Origin: Sphingomonas sp. Leaf67
GTDB lineage: Bacteria; Pseudomonadota; Alphaproteobacteria; Sphingomonadales; Sphingomonadaceae
Assembly: GCF_001421965.1 (NCBI RefSeq)
Contig: NZ_LMLP01000019.1
Coordinates: 1-64,000, forward strand
DNA: 64,000 nucleotides
Direction of reading: 5' to 3'
The translations under genes were made by a program, and so were the position numbers. Positions within the stretch are counted from its first letter, which is position 1; every line of letters starts with the position of its first letter. This document shows positions 19,129 through 28,481 of this stretch, piece by piece. The notes under the pieces are model-generated. The model was not told the DNA's origin. It searched no databases and saw nothing but the letters and a program-made list of their open reading frames with translations.

Positions 19129-19790
19129 TCGGGTCGGTAATCGTGGTTCTCGGTCATCATCGCGGCGAGGTTGGTCGGTTCACCGACCGGTTCGACGGTG
19201 TGCCGGCCCGGCTCCTGCGTGCCGGGCTTGGGCCATTCACCCTTGCCCAACGCCTCGAGGATCGCGGTCATACGATCATAATCGAGATCTTCATAATTGT
19301 CGTCGTTGATCTGGACCATCGGCGCCGACGCGCAATTGCCCATGCACTCGACCTCGGTCAGCGTGAACAGGCCGTCGGGCGTGGTTTTACCCTTGGTCAG
19401 TCCACGATTCTTGCACGCCGCGAACACGTCGTCCGATCCCCGCAGCATGCACGGCGTCGTGCCGCAGACCTGCACATGATAGCGGCCAACTGGCGCGAGA
19501 TTGAACATCGTATAGAAGGTCGCGACCTCGTACACCCGCATATAGGCCATGCCGAGTTCACGCGCGACGAACTCGATTACCGGTACTGGCAACCAACCCT
19601 GGGTATGCGTCTCGGCTCCGACCTGCCGCTGGGCAAGGTCGAGGAACGGGATGGTGCACGACTGCTGCCGCCCTTCAGGATAGCGCGCGACGATCTCGCG
19701 TGCCTTCTCGGCGTTGGCGGGGTTCCAGGCGAAATTGCCCCAGCGCGCGCGGACCTCCGCTTCGTCGGGGATGTTGGGGGCGTCGGCCAT
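19110..19790 (-). CDS. nuoE: NADH-quinone oxidoreductase subunit E
   Basis: 226 residues, thioredoxin-like fold binding the 2Fe-2S cluster N1a: CGTTPC and, ~36 residues later, CMGNC provide the four Cys. The C-terminal ~45 residues after the core are Pro/Glu/Thr-rich and extend beyond the shorter E. coli protein, as in many alphaproteobacteria. The ATG at 19790 overlaps the previous stop by one base (TGATG). Confidence 0.96.
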   Translation of the reverse strand: MADAPNIPDEAEVRARWGNFAWNPANAEKAREIVARYPEGRQQSCTIPFLDLAQRQVGAETHTQGWLPVPVIEFVARELGMAYMRVYEVATFYTMFNLAPVGRYHVQVCGTTPCMLRGSDDVFAACKNRGLTKGKTTPDGLFTLTEVECMGNCASAPMVQINDDNYEDLDYDRMTAILEALGKGEWPKPGTQEPGRHTVEPVGEPTNLAAMMTENHDYRPEWGTAS

Positions 19791-20122
19791 CAGCGAATAA
19801 ACTCCACGCGGCTGACTTTGTCGCCGCTGAACGAATAGACGGTCATCACGTCGAACGGTTCGGCGTCGGCCGAACGGCGGACGCGTTCGTGCAGTACGAC
19901 GCGCTCGCCCAGTTCGAACGACTGCAGGACTTCGGCATGGTTCTGCGGAAATTCGGCAAAGACCGTCGCCATGCCGCTTTCCACGCCAGCGCGGCCGTCA
20001 CGAACCACGTCACCACGGTACTGGGCTTCATAGCCGTCATCAGCGAAGAAGGCGGCATAACCGCCCGCGTCGCGCGCATTGTAGCGCTCCATCATCGCCA
20101 TCACGGTATCGAGGCGGCTCAA
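19790..20122 (-). CDS. SnoaL/NTF2-like protein between nuoD and nuoE
   Basis: About 110 residues. The pattern [19 protein letters not shown], then [15 protein letters not shown] and a final [12 protein letters not shown] strand, is that of the SnoaL/nuclear-transport-factor-2-like fold, which forms a cone-shaped pocket used by enzymes and binding proteins. A TTG start at 20122 is preferred: GGGGAG lies 8 bases upstream and it overlaps the nuoD stop (TTGA). A GTG at 20131 is the alternative. Substrate unknown; the position between two complex I genes with overlaps at both ends suggests a functional link or at least coupled expression. Confidence 0.8.
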   Translation of the reverse strand: MSRLDTVMAMMERYNARDAGGYAAFFADDGYEAQYRGDVVRDGRAGVESGMATVFAEFPQNHAEVLQSFELGERVVLHERVRRSADAEPFDVMTVYSFSGDKVSRVEFIR

Positions 20123-21345
20123 CGGTCGCACTCCCCGAACACGATGTCCATCGCACCCAAAATGGCGGTGATGTCCGCGAGCATATGCCCCTTCGACATG
20201 AAATCCATCGCCTGCAGATGGCTGAACGCGGTCGGTCGGATCTTCACCCGGTACGGCTTGTTGCTGCCGTCCGAAACCATGTAGATGCCGAATTCGCCCT
20301 TGGGGCTTTCGGTCGCGACATAGACTTCGCCGGCGGGCACATGATAGCCTTCCGTGTAGAGCTTGAAGTGATGGATCAGTGCTTCCATCGACTGCTTCAT
20401 CTCGCCACGCTTGGGTGGCACGACCTTGCGGTCGTCGCTGGCGATCGGCCCTTCGGGCATCTGTGCCAGACATTGTTTCATGATGCGTGCCGACTGGTAC
20501 ACTTCCTCGACGCGGACCATGAACCGGTCGTAGCAGTCGCCGCGCGTGCCGACCGGCACGTCGAACTCGACCCGGTCATAGGCGTCATACGGCTGCGCCT
20601 TACGGATGTCCCACGGGATACCCGCGCCACGAATCATCGGGCCGGAGAAGCCCCAGCGCACCGCGTCCTCCCGGCTGACGATGGCGATGTCGACATTGCG
20701 CTGTTTGAAGATGCGGTTTTCCGCGACGAGGCTGATTGCATCGCCGAACAGACGCGGCAGACGCGTGTCGAGCCATTCGGCGATATCGGTCAGCAGCTTG
20801 AGCGGAACGTCCTGACGAATGCCACCCGCACGCAGGAAGTTCGCATGCATCCGGGCGCCCGATGCCCGCTCGTAGAAATTCATCGTATCTTCGCGCAGCT
20901 CGAACATCCACAGGTTCGGCGTCATCGCGCCCACGTCCATGACATGCGAACCAAGGTTCAGCATGTGGTTCATGATACGGGTCAGCTCGGCAAAGAACAC
21001 ACGCAGATACTGGGCACGCAACGGCACCTCGATATCGAGCAGCTTTTCGACCGCGAGGACGTAGCTGTGCTCCATGCACATCGGCGAGCAGTAATCGAGC
21101 CGGTCCATGTACGGTAACGCCTGCGCGTAGGTCTTGTACTCGATCAGCTTTTCGGTACCACGATGGAGCAGACCGACATGCGGGTCGATCCGTTCGATGA
21201 TCTCGCCGTCCAGTTCAGTGACGAGGCGCAAAACCCCGTGCGCCGCAGGATGCTGCGGACCGAAGTTGATCGTGTAGTTCTGGATCTCGACATCGCCAGG
21301 CGTCGGGTTCGCGGCGTCGATCTGGTGATCGTAATCGGCCATCAC
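20119..21345 (-). CDS. nuoD: NADH-quinone oxidoreductase subunit D
   Basis: 408 residues, the 49-kDa-type subunit that with NuoB forms the quinone-binding site. [26 protein letters not shown] and the C-terminal DIVFGECDR are family signatures. It is a separate gene, not fused to nuoC as in E. coli. The start overlaps the nuoC stop by four bases. Confidence 0.97.
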   Translation of the reverse strand: MMADYDHQIDAANPTPGDVEIQNYTINFGPQHPAAHGVLRLVTELDGEIIERIDPHVGLLHRGTEKLIEYKTYAQALPYMDRLDYCSPMCMEHSYVLAVEKLLDIEVPLRAQYLRVFFAELTRIMNHMLNLGSHVMDVGAMTPNLWMFELREDTMNFYERASGARMHANFLRAGGIRQDVPLKLLTDIAEWLDTRLPRLFGDAISLVAENRIFKQRNVDIAIVSREDAVRWGFSGPMIRGAGIPWDIRKAQPYDAYDRVEFDVPVGTRGDCYDRFMVRVEEVYQSARIMKQCLAQMPEGPIASDDRKVVPPKRGEMKQSMEALIHHFKLYTEGYHVPAGEVYVATESPKGEFGIYMVSDGSNKPYRVKIRPTAFSHLQAMDFMSKGHMLADITAILGAMDIVFGECDR

Positions 21346-22199
21346 TTATTCTCCGCGGACGAAGCCGTCGCATCGGGCGAGGGAACGTCGGGATCGACCG
21401 GCTTGCTGTCGGCCTGATTACCGGGATGCGGCTTACCCGCGCCGGTATCGGCCGAACCTTCGGTCACCTTGGGCTTATCGACCTGCGGCGCAGCATCCTT
21501 GGTCCGTTCATCGGCGCGCTTGACCTGATCGGCAGTCGCCGTCGACTGTGCACCGGGAGCCTGTCCCACGGCAGGCTTCGGCTCGGCAGCCTTCTCATCA
21601 CCCGGCAAGACGTATTCGGCGCCTTCCCATGGGCTCATAAAGTCGAAGGTGCGGAAATCCTGTGCCAGTTTGACCGGTTCATAGACGACGCGCTTGGCCT
21701 CTTCCGAGTAGCGCATTTCGACATAGCCGGTTAGCGGGAAGTCCTTGCGCAGCGGATGGCCGCGAAAGCCGTAATCGGTCAGGATACGGCGCAGATCGGC
21801 ATTGCCCGTGAATAGTACGCCGTACATGTCGTACACTTCACGTTCGAGCCAGCCGGCATTGTACCAGATGCCAGTTACCGACGGCACCGGCAGTTCCTCA
21901 TCGGTCGTCACGCGCACACGGATGCGATGGTTCCGTGTCATCGACAGGAGATGATAAACGACGTCGAACCGTTCGGCCCGCTCGGGATAGTCTACGCCGG
22001 CAATCTCGGCCAGCATCTCGTATTTGAGCCCCGGCGTATCGCGCAACGTTTCCATCGCAATGACCAGTCGATCGCGATCGACGGTCAGCGACACTTCGCC
22101 GACCAGATCCTGCGCGTGGACCAGCATATCGCCAAGTACCGCCGTCGCCGTCTCGACCACGCCGTCATTGGGTGCGTAGCGGGGTGCAGGCGCCCTCAC
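21342..22199 (-). CDS. nuoC: NADH-quinone oxidoreductase subunit C with long C-terminal tail
   Basis: 285 residues. The core (about 1-198) is the 30-kDa subunit, with [13 protein letters not shown] and [19 protein letters not shown] as signatures. From about residue 199 an 87-residue tail follows, rich in Ala, Lys, Asp, Pro and Thr with no predicted structure; it is outside the usual family length. The GTG at 22199 overlaps the nuoB stop (GTGA). The tail may be disordered and surface-exposed on the peripheral arm; a role is unknown. Confidence 0.96.
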   Translation of the reverse strand: MRAPAPRYAPNDGVVETATAVLGDMLVHAQDLVGEVSLTVDRDRLVIAMETLRDTPGLKYEMLAEIAGVDYPERAERFDVVYHLLSMTRNHRIRVRVTTDEELPVPSVTGIWYNAGWLEREVYDMYGVLFTGNADLRRILTDYGFRGHPLRKDFPLTGYVEMRYSEEAKRVVYEPVKLAQDFRTFDFMSPWEGAEYVLPGDEKAAEPKPAVGQAPGAQSTATADQVKRADERTKDAAPQVDKPKVTEGSADTGAGKPHPGNQADSKPVDPDVPSPDATASSAENK

Positions 22200-22765
22200 C
22201 GTTCGATGCTCCCCGAACGACGGATTTTCCGCTGCAGCTGCATTACGCCGTAGAGCAACGCTTCTGCGGTTGGCGGGCAACCAGGAACGTAGATGTCGAC
22301 CGGCACCACGCGGTCACAACCGCGAACGACGCTGTAGCTATAATGATAATAGCCGCCGCCATTGGCGCAGCTGCCCATCGAGATGACGTACTTCGGTTCC
22401 GACATCTGGTCGTAGACGCGACGCAGTGCCGGGGCCATCTTGTTGCACAGCGTACCGGCGACGATCATCACGTCCGACTGGCGCGGCGATGCCCGCGGGG
22501 CAGCGCCAAACCGCTCCATGTCATAGCGCGGCATGTTGACGTGGATCATTTCGACCGCGCAGCAGGCGAGGCCGAACGTCATCCACCACAGCGACCCGGT
22601 GCGCGCCCACTGGAACAGGTCCTCGGCCGAGGTGACCAGAAAACCCTTGTCAGTCAGTTCGCCGTTCAGGTCGTTGAAGAAACCCTGATCGGGAGCCTGC
22701 ACCGGCACGCCGGCCGCGTTGCCCGCGCCAAATCCATGCGGCGGCGTCGTCAGTTCTACTCCCAT
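22196..22765 (-). CDS. nuoB: NADH-quinone oxidoreductase subunit B
   Basis: 189 residues. [18 protein letters not shown] and [14 protein letters not shown] with MGSCANGGG supply the four Cys of cluster N2, the last iron-sulfur cluster before quinone. The ATG at 22765 overlaps nuoA by 10 bases; a longer in-frame extension to 22840 lies within nuoA and lacks similarity to the family. Confidence 0.97.
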   Translation of the reverse strand: MGVELTTPPHGFGAGNAAGVPVQAPDQGFFNDLNGELTDKGFLVTSAEDLFQWARTGSLWWMTFGLACCAVEMIHVNMPRYDMERFGAAPRASPRQSDVMIVAGTLCNKMAPALRRVYDQMSEPKYVISMGSCANGGGYYHYSYSVVRGCDRVVPVDIYVPGCPPTAEALLYGVMQLQRKIRRSGSIER

Positions 22766-23130
22766 TCGAGAGCTCCCATCTTCCAAGCGTATACGAGACC
22801 CAGCGCCAACTCGCCGATGAAGACCATCATCGACACCCACGCGGTCCAGCCAAGGTCAAAAACCGAGACTGCCCAAGGATATAGGAATGCTGCTTCCAGA
22901 TCGAAGATGATGAACAGGATCGCGACCAGATAAAAGCGCACGTCATATTGGCTGCGCGAATCCTCGAACGCGGGAAAGCCGCATTCATATTCGGTCAGCT
23001 TTTCCGGTGTCGGCTTATGCGAACCGGTGAAACGCGATGCCACCATCGGCAGTACGACGAACGCCGTCGACAGGACCAAGGCAATGCCCAGGAACATCAG
23101 GATCGGCAGATATTGCGACAGGTCGACCAA
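22756..23130 (-). CDS. nuoA: NADH-quinone oxidoreductase subunit A
   Basis: 124 residues, three membrane helices. [21 protein letters not shown] is centred on the loop that gates the quinone site (ECGF...YDVRFYL). The TTG at 23130 is chosen because it begins the conserved [10 protein letters not shown] segment and a GAGAGA purine run lies upstream; in-frame sequence further up has no family similarity. First gene of the nuo operon. Confidence 0.93.
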   Translation of the reverse strand: MVDLSQYLPILMFLGIALVLSTAFVVLPMVASRFTGSHKPTPEKLTEYECGFPAFEDSRSQYDVRFYLVAILFIIFDLEAAFLYPWAVSVFDLGWTAWVSMMVFIGELALGLVYAWKMGALEWE

Positions 23131-23209
23131 GGCAGGGTCTCTCGCGGTTGCGGTATGGATGGAGCCGGCTTTAGGCCGATGCCGCGGGGGCATCAAGGGC
23201 GGAACAGGG

Positions 23210-23224
23210 TGAGAATCACTCTCA
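23210..23224. promoter_or_regulatory. Fur-like 7-1-7 palindrome upstream of nuoA
   Basis: TGAGAATCACTCTCA is a 15-base palindrome with six of seven arm pairs matching and resembles 7-1-7 Fur boxes. It lies about 80 bases upstream of the nuoA start in the gap that should carry the nuo promoter. That it is a Fur site is inferred; complex I is rich in Fe-S clusters, so iron control would make sense. Confidence 0.35.
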
Positions 23225-23257
23225 TCTCCGCCGATGCCGGATACGGTACGGTTCACA

Positions 23258-23282
23258 CCCCCGCGCAGGTACCGCACGGGGG
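23258..23282. repeat. 25-bp near-perfect palindrome between nuoA and the IMPase gene
   Basis: CCCCCG-...-GGTACC-...-CGGGGG, symmetric around a GGTACC centre with one mismatched pair per arm. Its arms begin CCCCCGCGCAGG, the same 12 bases as the palindrome inside bioB at 47133. It may be a member of the same repeat family or a factor-type terminator hairpin for the minus-strand transcript ending at 23337; no U-run follows. Confidence 0.5.
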
Positions 23283-23336
23283 TCAACGCGCTTGCCGTCG
23301 GTGCCCGACCACGCGGCCGGGCAGATCTTTATCTGC

Positions 23337-24152
23337 TCAGCGAAGGGCGCCGGCGACCAGCTTGTGCAGACGCGTCTGCATCTGTTCGTTGCTGGCCAGC
23401 ACCTCACCCTTTTCATAGGCGCGATCGGCGCCGCGGTAATCGGTGACGAAGCCGCCCGCCTCGCGCACCAGCAACATGCCAGCGGCAATATCCCACTTCT
23501 GCAAGCCCGATTCCCAGAAGCCGTCGAAACGGCCCGCTGCGACATAGGCGAGGTCGAGAGCGGCTGCCCCGAAGCGGCGGATGCCGGCGACTTCCGGGGC
23601 GACCGCACCGAAGATCCGGGTCCACTCGGTAAAATTGCCATGGCCGAGGAACGGGATGCCGGTCGCGATCAGTGCCTCCGACAGGTCGCGACGCGACGAT
23701 ACGCGCAACCGTTGCCCCTGCAGCCATGCGCCCCGGCCCTTTTCGGCCCAGAAGCCTTCGTCGGTGATCGGGTTGTAGACCATCGCGGTCGTAATTTCAG
23801 GCTTGCCGCCCGCGCCGTTCGGCTCCTCGACCGCGACCGAGATCGCGAAATGCGGGATACCGTGCAGGAAGTTGGTGGTGCCATCGAGCGGATCGACGAT
23901 CCAGCGCGGCTTGGTCGGGTCGCCCGCAACCTCGCCGCCCTCTTCCAGCAACATGCCCCAGTCGGGCCGTGCCTTGCGCAGTTCCTCGACCAGCGTTTCC
24001 TCGGCGCGCTTGTCGGCCAGCGACACGAAGTCGGCCGGCCCCTTGCGGCTGACCTGCAGATGCTGCACCTCGCCGAAATCACGGCGCAGGCGCGGGCCGG
24101 TCTTGCGGACGGCGCGTTCGATGACGGTGATGAGACCGGACTGGGCGGACAT
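23337..24152 (-). CDS. suhB: Inositol monophosphatase family protein (SuhB-like)
   Basis: 271 residues. LLEEGGE, WIVDPLDGTTNFLHG and WDIAAGMLLVREAGG are the three metal- and substrate-binding motifs of Li+-sensitive Mg2+ phosphatases. Members hydrolyse inositol monophosphate or related sugar phosphates; SuhB of E. coli also binds RNA polymerase for rRNA synthesis. Same strand as efp, 128 bases downstream of it, with a CACGGGC-AAA-GCCCGTG hairpin (24184-24200) in the gap. Confidence 0.93.
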   Translation of the reverse strand: MSAQSGLITVIERAVRKTGPRLRRDFGEVQHLQVSRKGPADFVSLADKRAEETLVEELRKARPDWGMLLEEGGEVAGDPTKPRWIVDPLDGTTNFLHGIPHFAISVAVEEPNGAGGKPEITTAMVYNPITDEGFWAEKGRGAWLQGQRLRVSSRRDLSEALIATGIPFLGHGNFTEWTRIFGAVAPEVAGIRRFGAAALDLAYVAAGRFDGFWESGLQKWDIAAGMLLVREAGGFVTDYRGADRAYEKGEVLASNEQMQTRLHKLVAGALR

Positions 24153-24280
24153 TTCTTCTGTTCCTATGACTTCTTTGCAGCGACACGGGCAAAGCCCGTG
24201 CCGTCGGTCGCAGCTATGCGCGCCGGCCGGGCTTGCGGATCGGGGAGTTAGCTACGCTAGTCCCTCTCGTCCGCTGCGCC

Positions 24281-24844
24281 TCAATCCGCCCTTCTGACAT
24301 ACGTCTGCTCATACACATCGACCACGATCCGCGTACCCGCAGCAATGTGCGGCGGGACCATTACGCGAACGCCGTTGTCGAGGACGGCCGGCTTGTACGA
24401 CGACGAAGCCGTCTGCCCCTTCACCACCGCGTCGGCTTCGACGATTGTCGCCTCGATCGTGTCGGGCAACTGGACGCTGATCGCTTCCTCGTCATACATT
24501 TCCATCACGACGTCCATGCCGTCCTGCAGAAACGCGGCAGCGTCGCCCAGCAGGTCGCGCGGCAACGACACCTGATCGTAGGTAATCTTGTCCATGAACA
24601 CCAGCATATCGCCTTCGGGATACAGGAACTGGAAGTCCTTGGTATCCAGCCGGATTCGCTCGACGCTTTCGGCGGAGCGGAAACGGACGTTGTTCTTGCG
24701 GCCGTCACGCAGGTTCTTCAGCTCGACCTGCATATAGGCGCCGCCCTTGCCCGGCTGTGTATGCTGGATCTTCACCGCGCGCCAGATGCCGCTTTCATAC
24801 TCGATGATGTTGCCGGGGCGAATGTCGACGCCGCTGATCTTCAT
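24281..24844 (-). CDS. efp: Elongation factor P
   Basis: 187 residues, three beta-barrel domains. Near residue 34 the loop reads TQPGKGGAY, with the Lys that is modified in many bacteria, so the Lys-type rather than Arg-type factor. It relieves ribosome stalling at polyproline. [17 protein letters not shown] C-terminal segment reads [16 protein letters not shown]. No modification gene (epmA/epmB) is visible in the window. It follows the M23 peptidase gene by 38 bases. Confidence 0.97.
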   Translation of the reverse strand: MKISGVDIRPGNIIEYESGIWRAVKIQHTQPGKGGAYMQVELKNLRDGRKNNVRFRSAESVERIRLDTKDFQFLYPEGDMLVFMDKITYDQVSLPRDLLGDAAAFLQDGMDVVMEMYDEEAISVQLPDTIEATIVEADAVVKGQTASSSYKPAVLDNGVRVMVPPHIAAGTRIVVDVYEQTYVRRAD

Positions 24845-24882
24845 GACGAACCATACCTGTTGGAAAGAGCGAAGCAGCGCCC

Positions 24883-25467
24883 TTACCGCTCAGTCCGTCC
24901 GCGGGCAAGCAGCGGATAGGGATCGATCGCGCGGCCCTGGTGCCAGGCTTCATCGGGCAGCAGCCGTTCGATGCCGAAATGCAGATGGGTGTTTCCCGTT
25001 CCGGCGTTGCCGGTATCGCCGACCGTCCCGATCGTTTCACCGGCGCGCACCGGCATGCCTTCGCGCAGACCCGGCGCGTAGTTGGCGAGGTGCGCATAAT
25101 AATAGGACAGCCGCCGGTCGGGAGCCCGGACATAGGCGGTCACCCCGCCGCCCCCGTCGCTGTAGAACAGCTTCTCGACGACGCCGTCCGCTGCCGCGAC
25201 GACGGGCGTGCCGCCGGCGGCCATGATGTCGGTGCCGGTATGGCCGCGCGATCCGCCGCTGCGGCTTTCGCCCCAGCTGTCCCGGATATCGGTCCAGCGC
25301 ACGCCCCGTACCGGCAGGACCAGCATTCCCGTCGGAGCCTTTTCTATCGACACCGGTGGGTTTGCGGCCCGCCGCGGTGCCGCCGCTCTGCCGAAATCGA
25401 CCAGTAGCGCGGCGAGCGCGGCGAGCGCGAAGAAGAGACCGAGAAACGTCCAGCCGATCCGGTTCAT
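24883..25467 (-). CDS. M23-family metallopeptidase (LytM-type), membrane anchored
   Basis: 194 residues. One N-terminal membrane helix (about 5-24) followed by a periplasmic peptidase domain. [16 protein letters not shown] holds the HxxxD zinc ligands, YYAHL and HLHFGIE the remaining histidines; all catalytic residues are present, so it is likely an active peptidoglycan endopeptidase. The gene lies 13 bases after an L,D-transpeptidase gene, so a cell-wall remodelling pair is likely. Confidence 0.9.
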   Translation of the reverse strand: MNRIGWTFLGLFFALAALAALLVDFGRAAAPRRAANPPVSIEKAPTGMLVLPVRGVRWTDIRDSWGESRSGGSRGHTGTDIMAAGGTPVVAAADGVVEKLFYSDGGGGVTAYVRAPDRRLSYYYAHLANYAPGLREGMPVRAGETIGTVGDTGNAGTGNTHLHFGIERLLPDEAWHQGRAIDPYPLLARGRTER

Positions 25468-25479
25468 AGCCCCTTGCCC

Positions 25480-26505
25480 TTATGGCTGGAAGATCGCCGG
25501 AGTGCCAGGCTTGACCATCAGCGACAGGCGGGCCGCGTCCCAGTTGGTCAGGCGGATACAGCCATTGCTTTCGGTCTTGCCGATATTCTGCGGCTCGGGC
25601 GTGCCGTGGATGCCGTAATGCTCCTTCGACAGGTCGATCCAGACCACGCCGACCGGATTGTTCGGACCGGGGGGCACGATCTCCTTGCTGTCCGATTTGT
25701 CTGCGTGGCGAAGAATGGCCGGATTATACTGCCAGTCGGGATTGGGAGCGACACCCTGAATCGTCCACTTCCCAATCGGCAGCGGATCGTGCGACGACCC
25801 CATCGTCGCCGGAAACTGGGCGAGGATGCGGTCGCCGGCATAGGCGCGCAGCCATCCTTCCGACTTGTCGACGACGACGCGGTCGGCCTGCGGCTGACTC
25901 GCATCGACGTTCAGATTGGCGAGCGTCTGGCGATATTCGGGCGACCAAGTGTCGGGATAAGCGCGCGAGGCGGGGAGAATATTGGGGAAGACGACGCGGG
26001 TGCCGGGGCTCAGCATCGTTTCCCGGCTGTTGAGCGCCACCAGCGTAGCGGGCGTGGTGTGGAACATCTCAGCCAGCTTTTCGAGCGGGGAGCGATAGCC
26101 GAGCGTGGTCAGCTTCGCCTGATCGGCATATTCCTTCGGGATCGGGTTGGTGTACGGACCGGCGAGCGCGCGGTCGGACAGGGTCAGCGTGACCGTCGCC
26201 GGGCGCATCCCGGGGTTGAGCGCGCGCAGGGTCGCAGGGTCGAGCTTGCCGGTGACGGGCAGATCACGGGCCGACTGAAAACCGCGCAACGCCTTGGCGA
26301 AGGCCGGGCTGTCCCGACCGTCGATCGTGCCGACGGTGAAGCCGTGCCGGTCGAGCAGGACCTGCGCATGCAGGACATTCCGATCGATCGCCGGGAGCCC
26401 CTGCGTTGCGGGCTTCGGTGCCGTGGGTGACGACGGTGCGGACGTCGGTGCCTGCGCCATCGCCGCGCCGCCCATCAGGATCGCCGCCCATGCCAGTCGC
26501 TTCAT
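25480..26505 (-). CDS. L,D-transpeptidase (YkuD) with peptidoglycan-binding and LysM-like parts
   Basis: 341 residues. Signal peptide MKRLAWAAILMGGAAMAQ, an Ala/Pro/Thr-rich linker, a PG_binding_1-like helical region (about 50-110), a LysM-like segment (LAEMFHTTPATLVALNS), then the YkuD domain ending with HGTPE...ESNGCIRLTNWD, where SNGC holds the catalytic Cys. It forms 3-3 cross-links or attaches proteins to peptidoglycan in the periplasm. ATG at 26505 chosen because it begins the signal peptide; the frame is open farther upstream. Confidence 0.93.
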   Translation of the reverse strand: MKRLAWAAILMGGAAMAQAPTSAPSSPTAPKPATQGLPAIDRNVLHAQVLLDRHGFTVGTIDGRDSPAFAKALRGFQSARDLPVTGKLDPATLRALNPGMRPATVTLTLSDRALAGPYTNPIPKEYADQAKLTTLGYRSPLEKLAEMFHTTPATLVALNSRETMLSPGTRVVFPNILPASRAYPDTWSPEYRQTLANLNVDASQPQADRVVVDKSEGWLRAYAGDRILAQFPATMGSSHDPLPIGKWTIQGVAPNPDWQYNPAILRHADKSDSKEIVPPGPNNPVGVVWIDLSKEHYGIHGTPEPQNIGKTESNGCIRLTNWDAARLSLMVKPGTPAIFQP

Positions 26506-26563
26506 CACCCGTCCCCAAAGTCGTTGAGGCTGGATAACGAACGGACGGCAAAGACGTTTCCGA

Positions 26564-27247
26564 CTATCCGAGAACCTCGGCAAAGGCGCGGACGGCGGCG
26601 GCTTCGTCGCCGCTCCACACCGCGCCCGAGACGGCGAGGAAGTCCGCGCCGGCAGCGACCAGCGGCGCCGCGTTGGCGGGGGTGATGCCGCCAATCGCGA
26701 CGCTGGGCAGTTCGAACACCGCCGACCACCACGACAGGATCACCGGTTCGGCGACGTGCCGCACGTCCTTGGTCGTGGTCGGGTAGAAGGCACCGAAGGC
26801 GACATAGTCGGCACCGGCCTCCCCGGCCTCCATCGCGAGGTGGCGGCTGTCGTGTGCGGTCACGCCGATCTGGGCGTTAAGGCCGAGCACATCGCGCGCC
26901 TCACGCGGGTCGCCGTCCTCCTGTCCCAGATGGACGCCATCGGCACCCAGCCGCTTGGCTAGGCTGATGCTGTCGTTGACGAGGAACGCGACGTCCCGGT
27001 CGGCGCAGATGCGCTGGAGCGGTTCGGCCAGACGCGCGGCGGCGTGCTGGTCGATGTCCTTTACCCGGAACTGGAAGGCGGCGACGGGGCCGGCATCCAG
27101 CGCACGGGCAAGCCGGTCGGGAAAGGTGCCGGTCACGTCGAGCGGCGAAACCAGATACAGTTGGCACGGCGGGCGGCGCACGTCGCGAACGAACTGCTTC
27201 GCGAAATCGGGGGACAGCGGGCCGAGCGGATCTTCGTCAAGGGTCAT
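26564..27247 (-). CDS. thiE: Thiamine phosphate synthase
   Basis: 227 residues, TIM barrel. It joins hydroxymethylpyrimidine diphosphate and thiazole phosphate. [22 protein letters not shown] and [12 protein letters not shown] are the conserved substrate- and phosphate-binding segments. An N-terminal extension of about 30 residues precedes the barrel. No TPP riboswitch is seen upstream. Transcribed toward the L,D-transpeptidase gene, 58 bases away. Confidence 0.92.
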   Translation of the reverse strand: MTLDEDPLGPLSPDFAKQFVRDVRRPPCQLYLVSPLDVTGTFPDRLARALDAGPVAAFQFRVKDIDQHAAARLAEPLQRICADRDVAFLVNDSISLAKRLGADGVHLGQEDGDPREARDVLGLNAQIGVTAHDSRHLAMEAGEAGADYVAFGAFYPTTTKDVRHVAEPVILSWWSAVFELPSVAIGGITPANAAPLVAAGADFLAVSGAVWSGDEAAAVRAFAEVLG

Positions 27248-27293
27248 GCCCCCTCCCTGCCCCAGCCGCGCGGCGGGTGGAAGGGCGCGTGGA

Positions 27294-27374
27294 GGCCAAA
27301 GGTCACAAAAGTCACACTCGCGCGGTTGGCGCGGATGACGAATGCGGGCCAAAGGTCACGAAGGTCACACTTGC
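27294..27374. repeat. Two copies of an AAGGTCAC-containing dispersed repeat
   Basis: GGCCAAAGGTCACAAAAGTC... (27294-27321) and GGCCAAAGGTCACGAAGGTC... (27347-27374) each contain two tandem AAGGTCAC-like octamers and end CACACTYGC. A third copy is at 55842-55869. All lie between genes. The stretch from 27248 to 27546, about 300 bases between thiE and the aldolase gene, otherwise holds only the aldolase terminator. Confidence 0.8.
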
Positions 27375-27484
27375 ACATTGTTGGTGCGGGTGTCGCAGTG
27401 CCGGGCCGATTGGTGATCCTCACCCTGGGTTCCGGATCGAGTCTAGGGTGACGGTATGGCACCGCGTCTGGCTACGATGGCAAA

Positions 27485-27514
27485 GAGCACCGGACGCGCG
27501 AACGTCCGATGCCC
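27485..27514 (-). terminator. Intrinsic terminator of the aldolase gene
   Basis: On the minus strand a 12-base stem (arms 27503-27514 and 27485-27496, with a few G-T or mismatched pairs) with a 6-base TTCGCG loop is followed by TTTG. It lies 33 bases beyond the stop of the aldolase gene. Confidence 0.6.
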
Positions 27515-27546
27515 TTTTGTCACGGTTCGCGATCGGTAGGAAAGCG

Positions 27547-28452
27547 TTACGCGGCGACCAGCGTCTTTTCGGTCGAGGCGCAGTGGATTTCGTCGATCGC
27601 TTCACCCAGTGCCGCGTCGAATTCGGCGTCGGCCATCTGGTGACGCAGGTCCGACAGCAGCGCGCGGCTGAAGCTGGCGATGATACCGGGGTTCTTGGCC
27701 AGTTCGGCGCAGGCTTCGGTGCGGCCGAACCCGCCCGACAGTGCCACGACGCGCAGCACGCGCGGATGATCGACCAGCGGCTGGAACAGGCCCGGCGTGG
27801 CCGGCAGCGACAGCTTCAGCATGACCTTGTCATCGCCCGGCATCGCGTCGAGCGCCTTCAGCGTTTCGTCGAGCAGGATCGCGTCGGCTTGCGCACGCTC
27901 GGCACTCTTGATGTTCACTTCCGGTTCGATGATCGGCATCAGCCCGGCGGCGAGCACCTGCGCCGCGACCTCGAACTGCTGCTGGACGACAGCGGCAATG
28001 CCTTCGCGGTTGGCGAGGTTGATGACCGAGCGTTCCTTGGTGCCGAAGATGCCGAGCGCGGCGGCATGGGCGAGCAGTTCGTCGAGACCGGGGTTCTGCT
28101 TCATCAGCTGCACGCCGTTCGCTTCGTCCTCCAACCCCTTGTCGATCTTCAGGAACGGCACGACGCCCTTGTCGGCCAGCGCCTGCGGCACGGGCTTGCC
28201 TCCCGCCTGCCCATTCATGGTGCGTTCGAACAGGATCGCGCCGATCACCTTGTCGCCGGTGAACGCGTCCGACAGGATGATACGGGCCCGCATGTCGTGG
28301 ATCAGGCCGAACATCTCCTCGTCGGTGCTCCACGCATCGTCCTCGACGCCGTAACCCTTCAGCGCCTTCGGCGTCGAACCGCCGCTCTGGTCGAGCGCGG
28401 CGATGAAACCCTGTCCGTCGGCAATCTTCGCAGTCATATCAGCGGTGTTCAT
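27547..28452 (-). CDS. Class I fructose-bisphosphate aldolase (short bacterial type)
   Basis: 301 residues. It cleaves fructose 1,6-bisphosphate via a Schiff-base lysine. IAALDQSGGSTPKAL, VVPFLKIDKGLE and VALSGGFGRTEAC are the motifs of the metal-independent class I family found in Staphylococcus and many alphaproteobacteria; no class II zinc histidines are present. It stands near pgk, gap and tkt on the same strand but is separated from pgk by a toxin-antitoxin pair and a repeat element. Confidence 0.92.
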   Translation of the reverse strand: MNTADMTAKIADGQGFIAALDQSGGSTPKALKGYGVEDDAWSTDEEMFGLIHDMRARIILSDAFTGDKVIGAILFERTMNGQAGGKPVPQALADKGVVPFLKIDKGLEDEANGVQLMKQNPGLDELLAHAAALGIFGTKERSVINLANREGIAAVVQQQFEVAAQVLAAGLMPIIEPEVNIKSAERAQADAILLDETLKALDAMPGDDKVMLKLSLPATPGLFQPLVDHPRVLRVVALSGGFGRTEACAELAKNPGIIASFSRALLSDLRHQMADAEFDAALGEAIDEIHCASTEKTLVAA

Positions 28453-28481
28453 GTCGATCCCCTTGGGTTCTCAAGAAAATG

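Noticed and set aside
24184..24200. CACGGGC-AAA-GCCCGTG hairpin between efp and the IMPase gene as a terminator
   Set aside because: A good stem but no U-run on either strand and same-strand genes on both sides; it could be an RNA processing site, so it is not called a terminator.
26500..27260. A TPP riboswitch upstream of thiE
   Set aside because: The leader lacks the conserved CUGAGA and related TPP-box elements.
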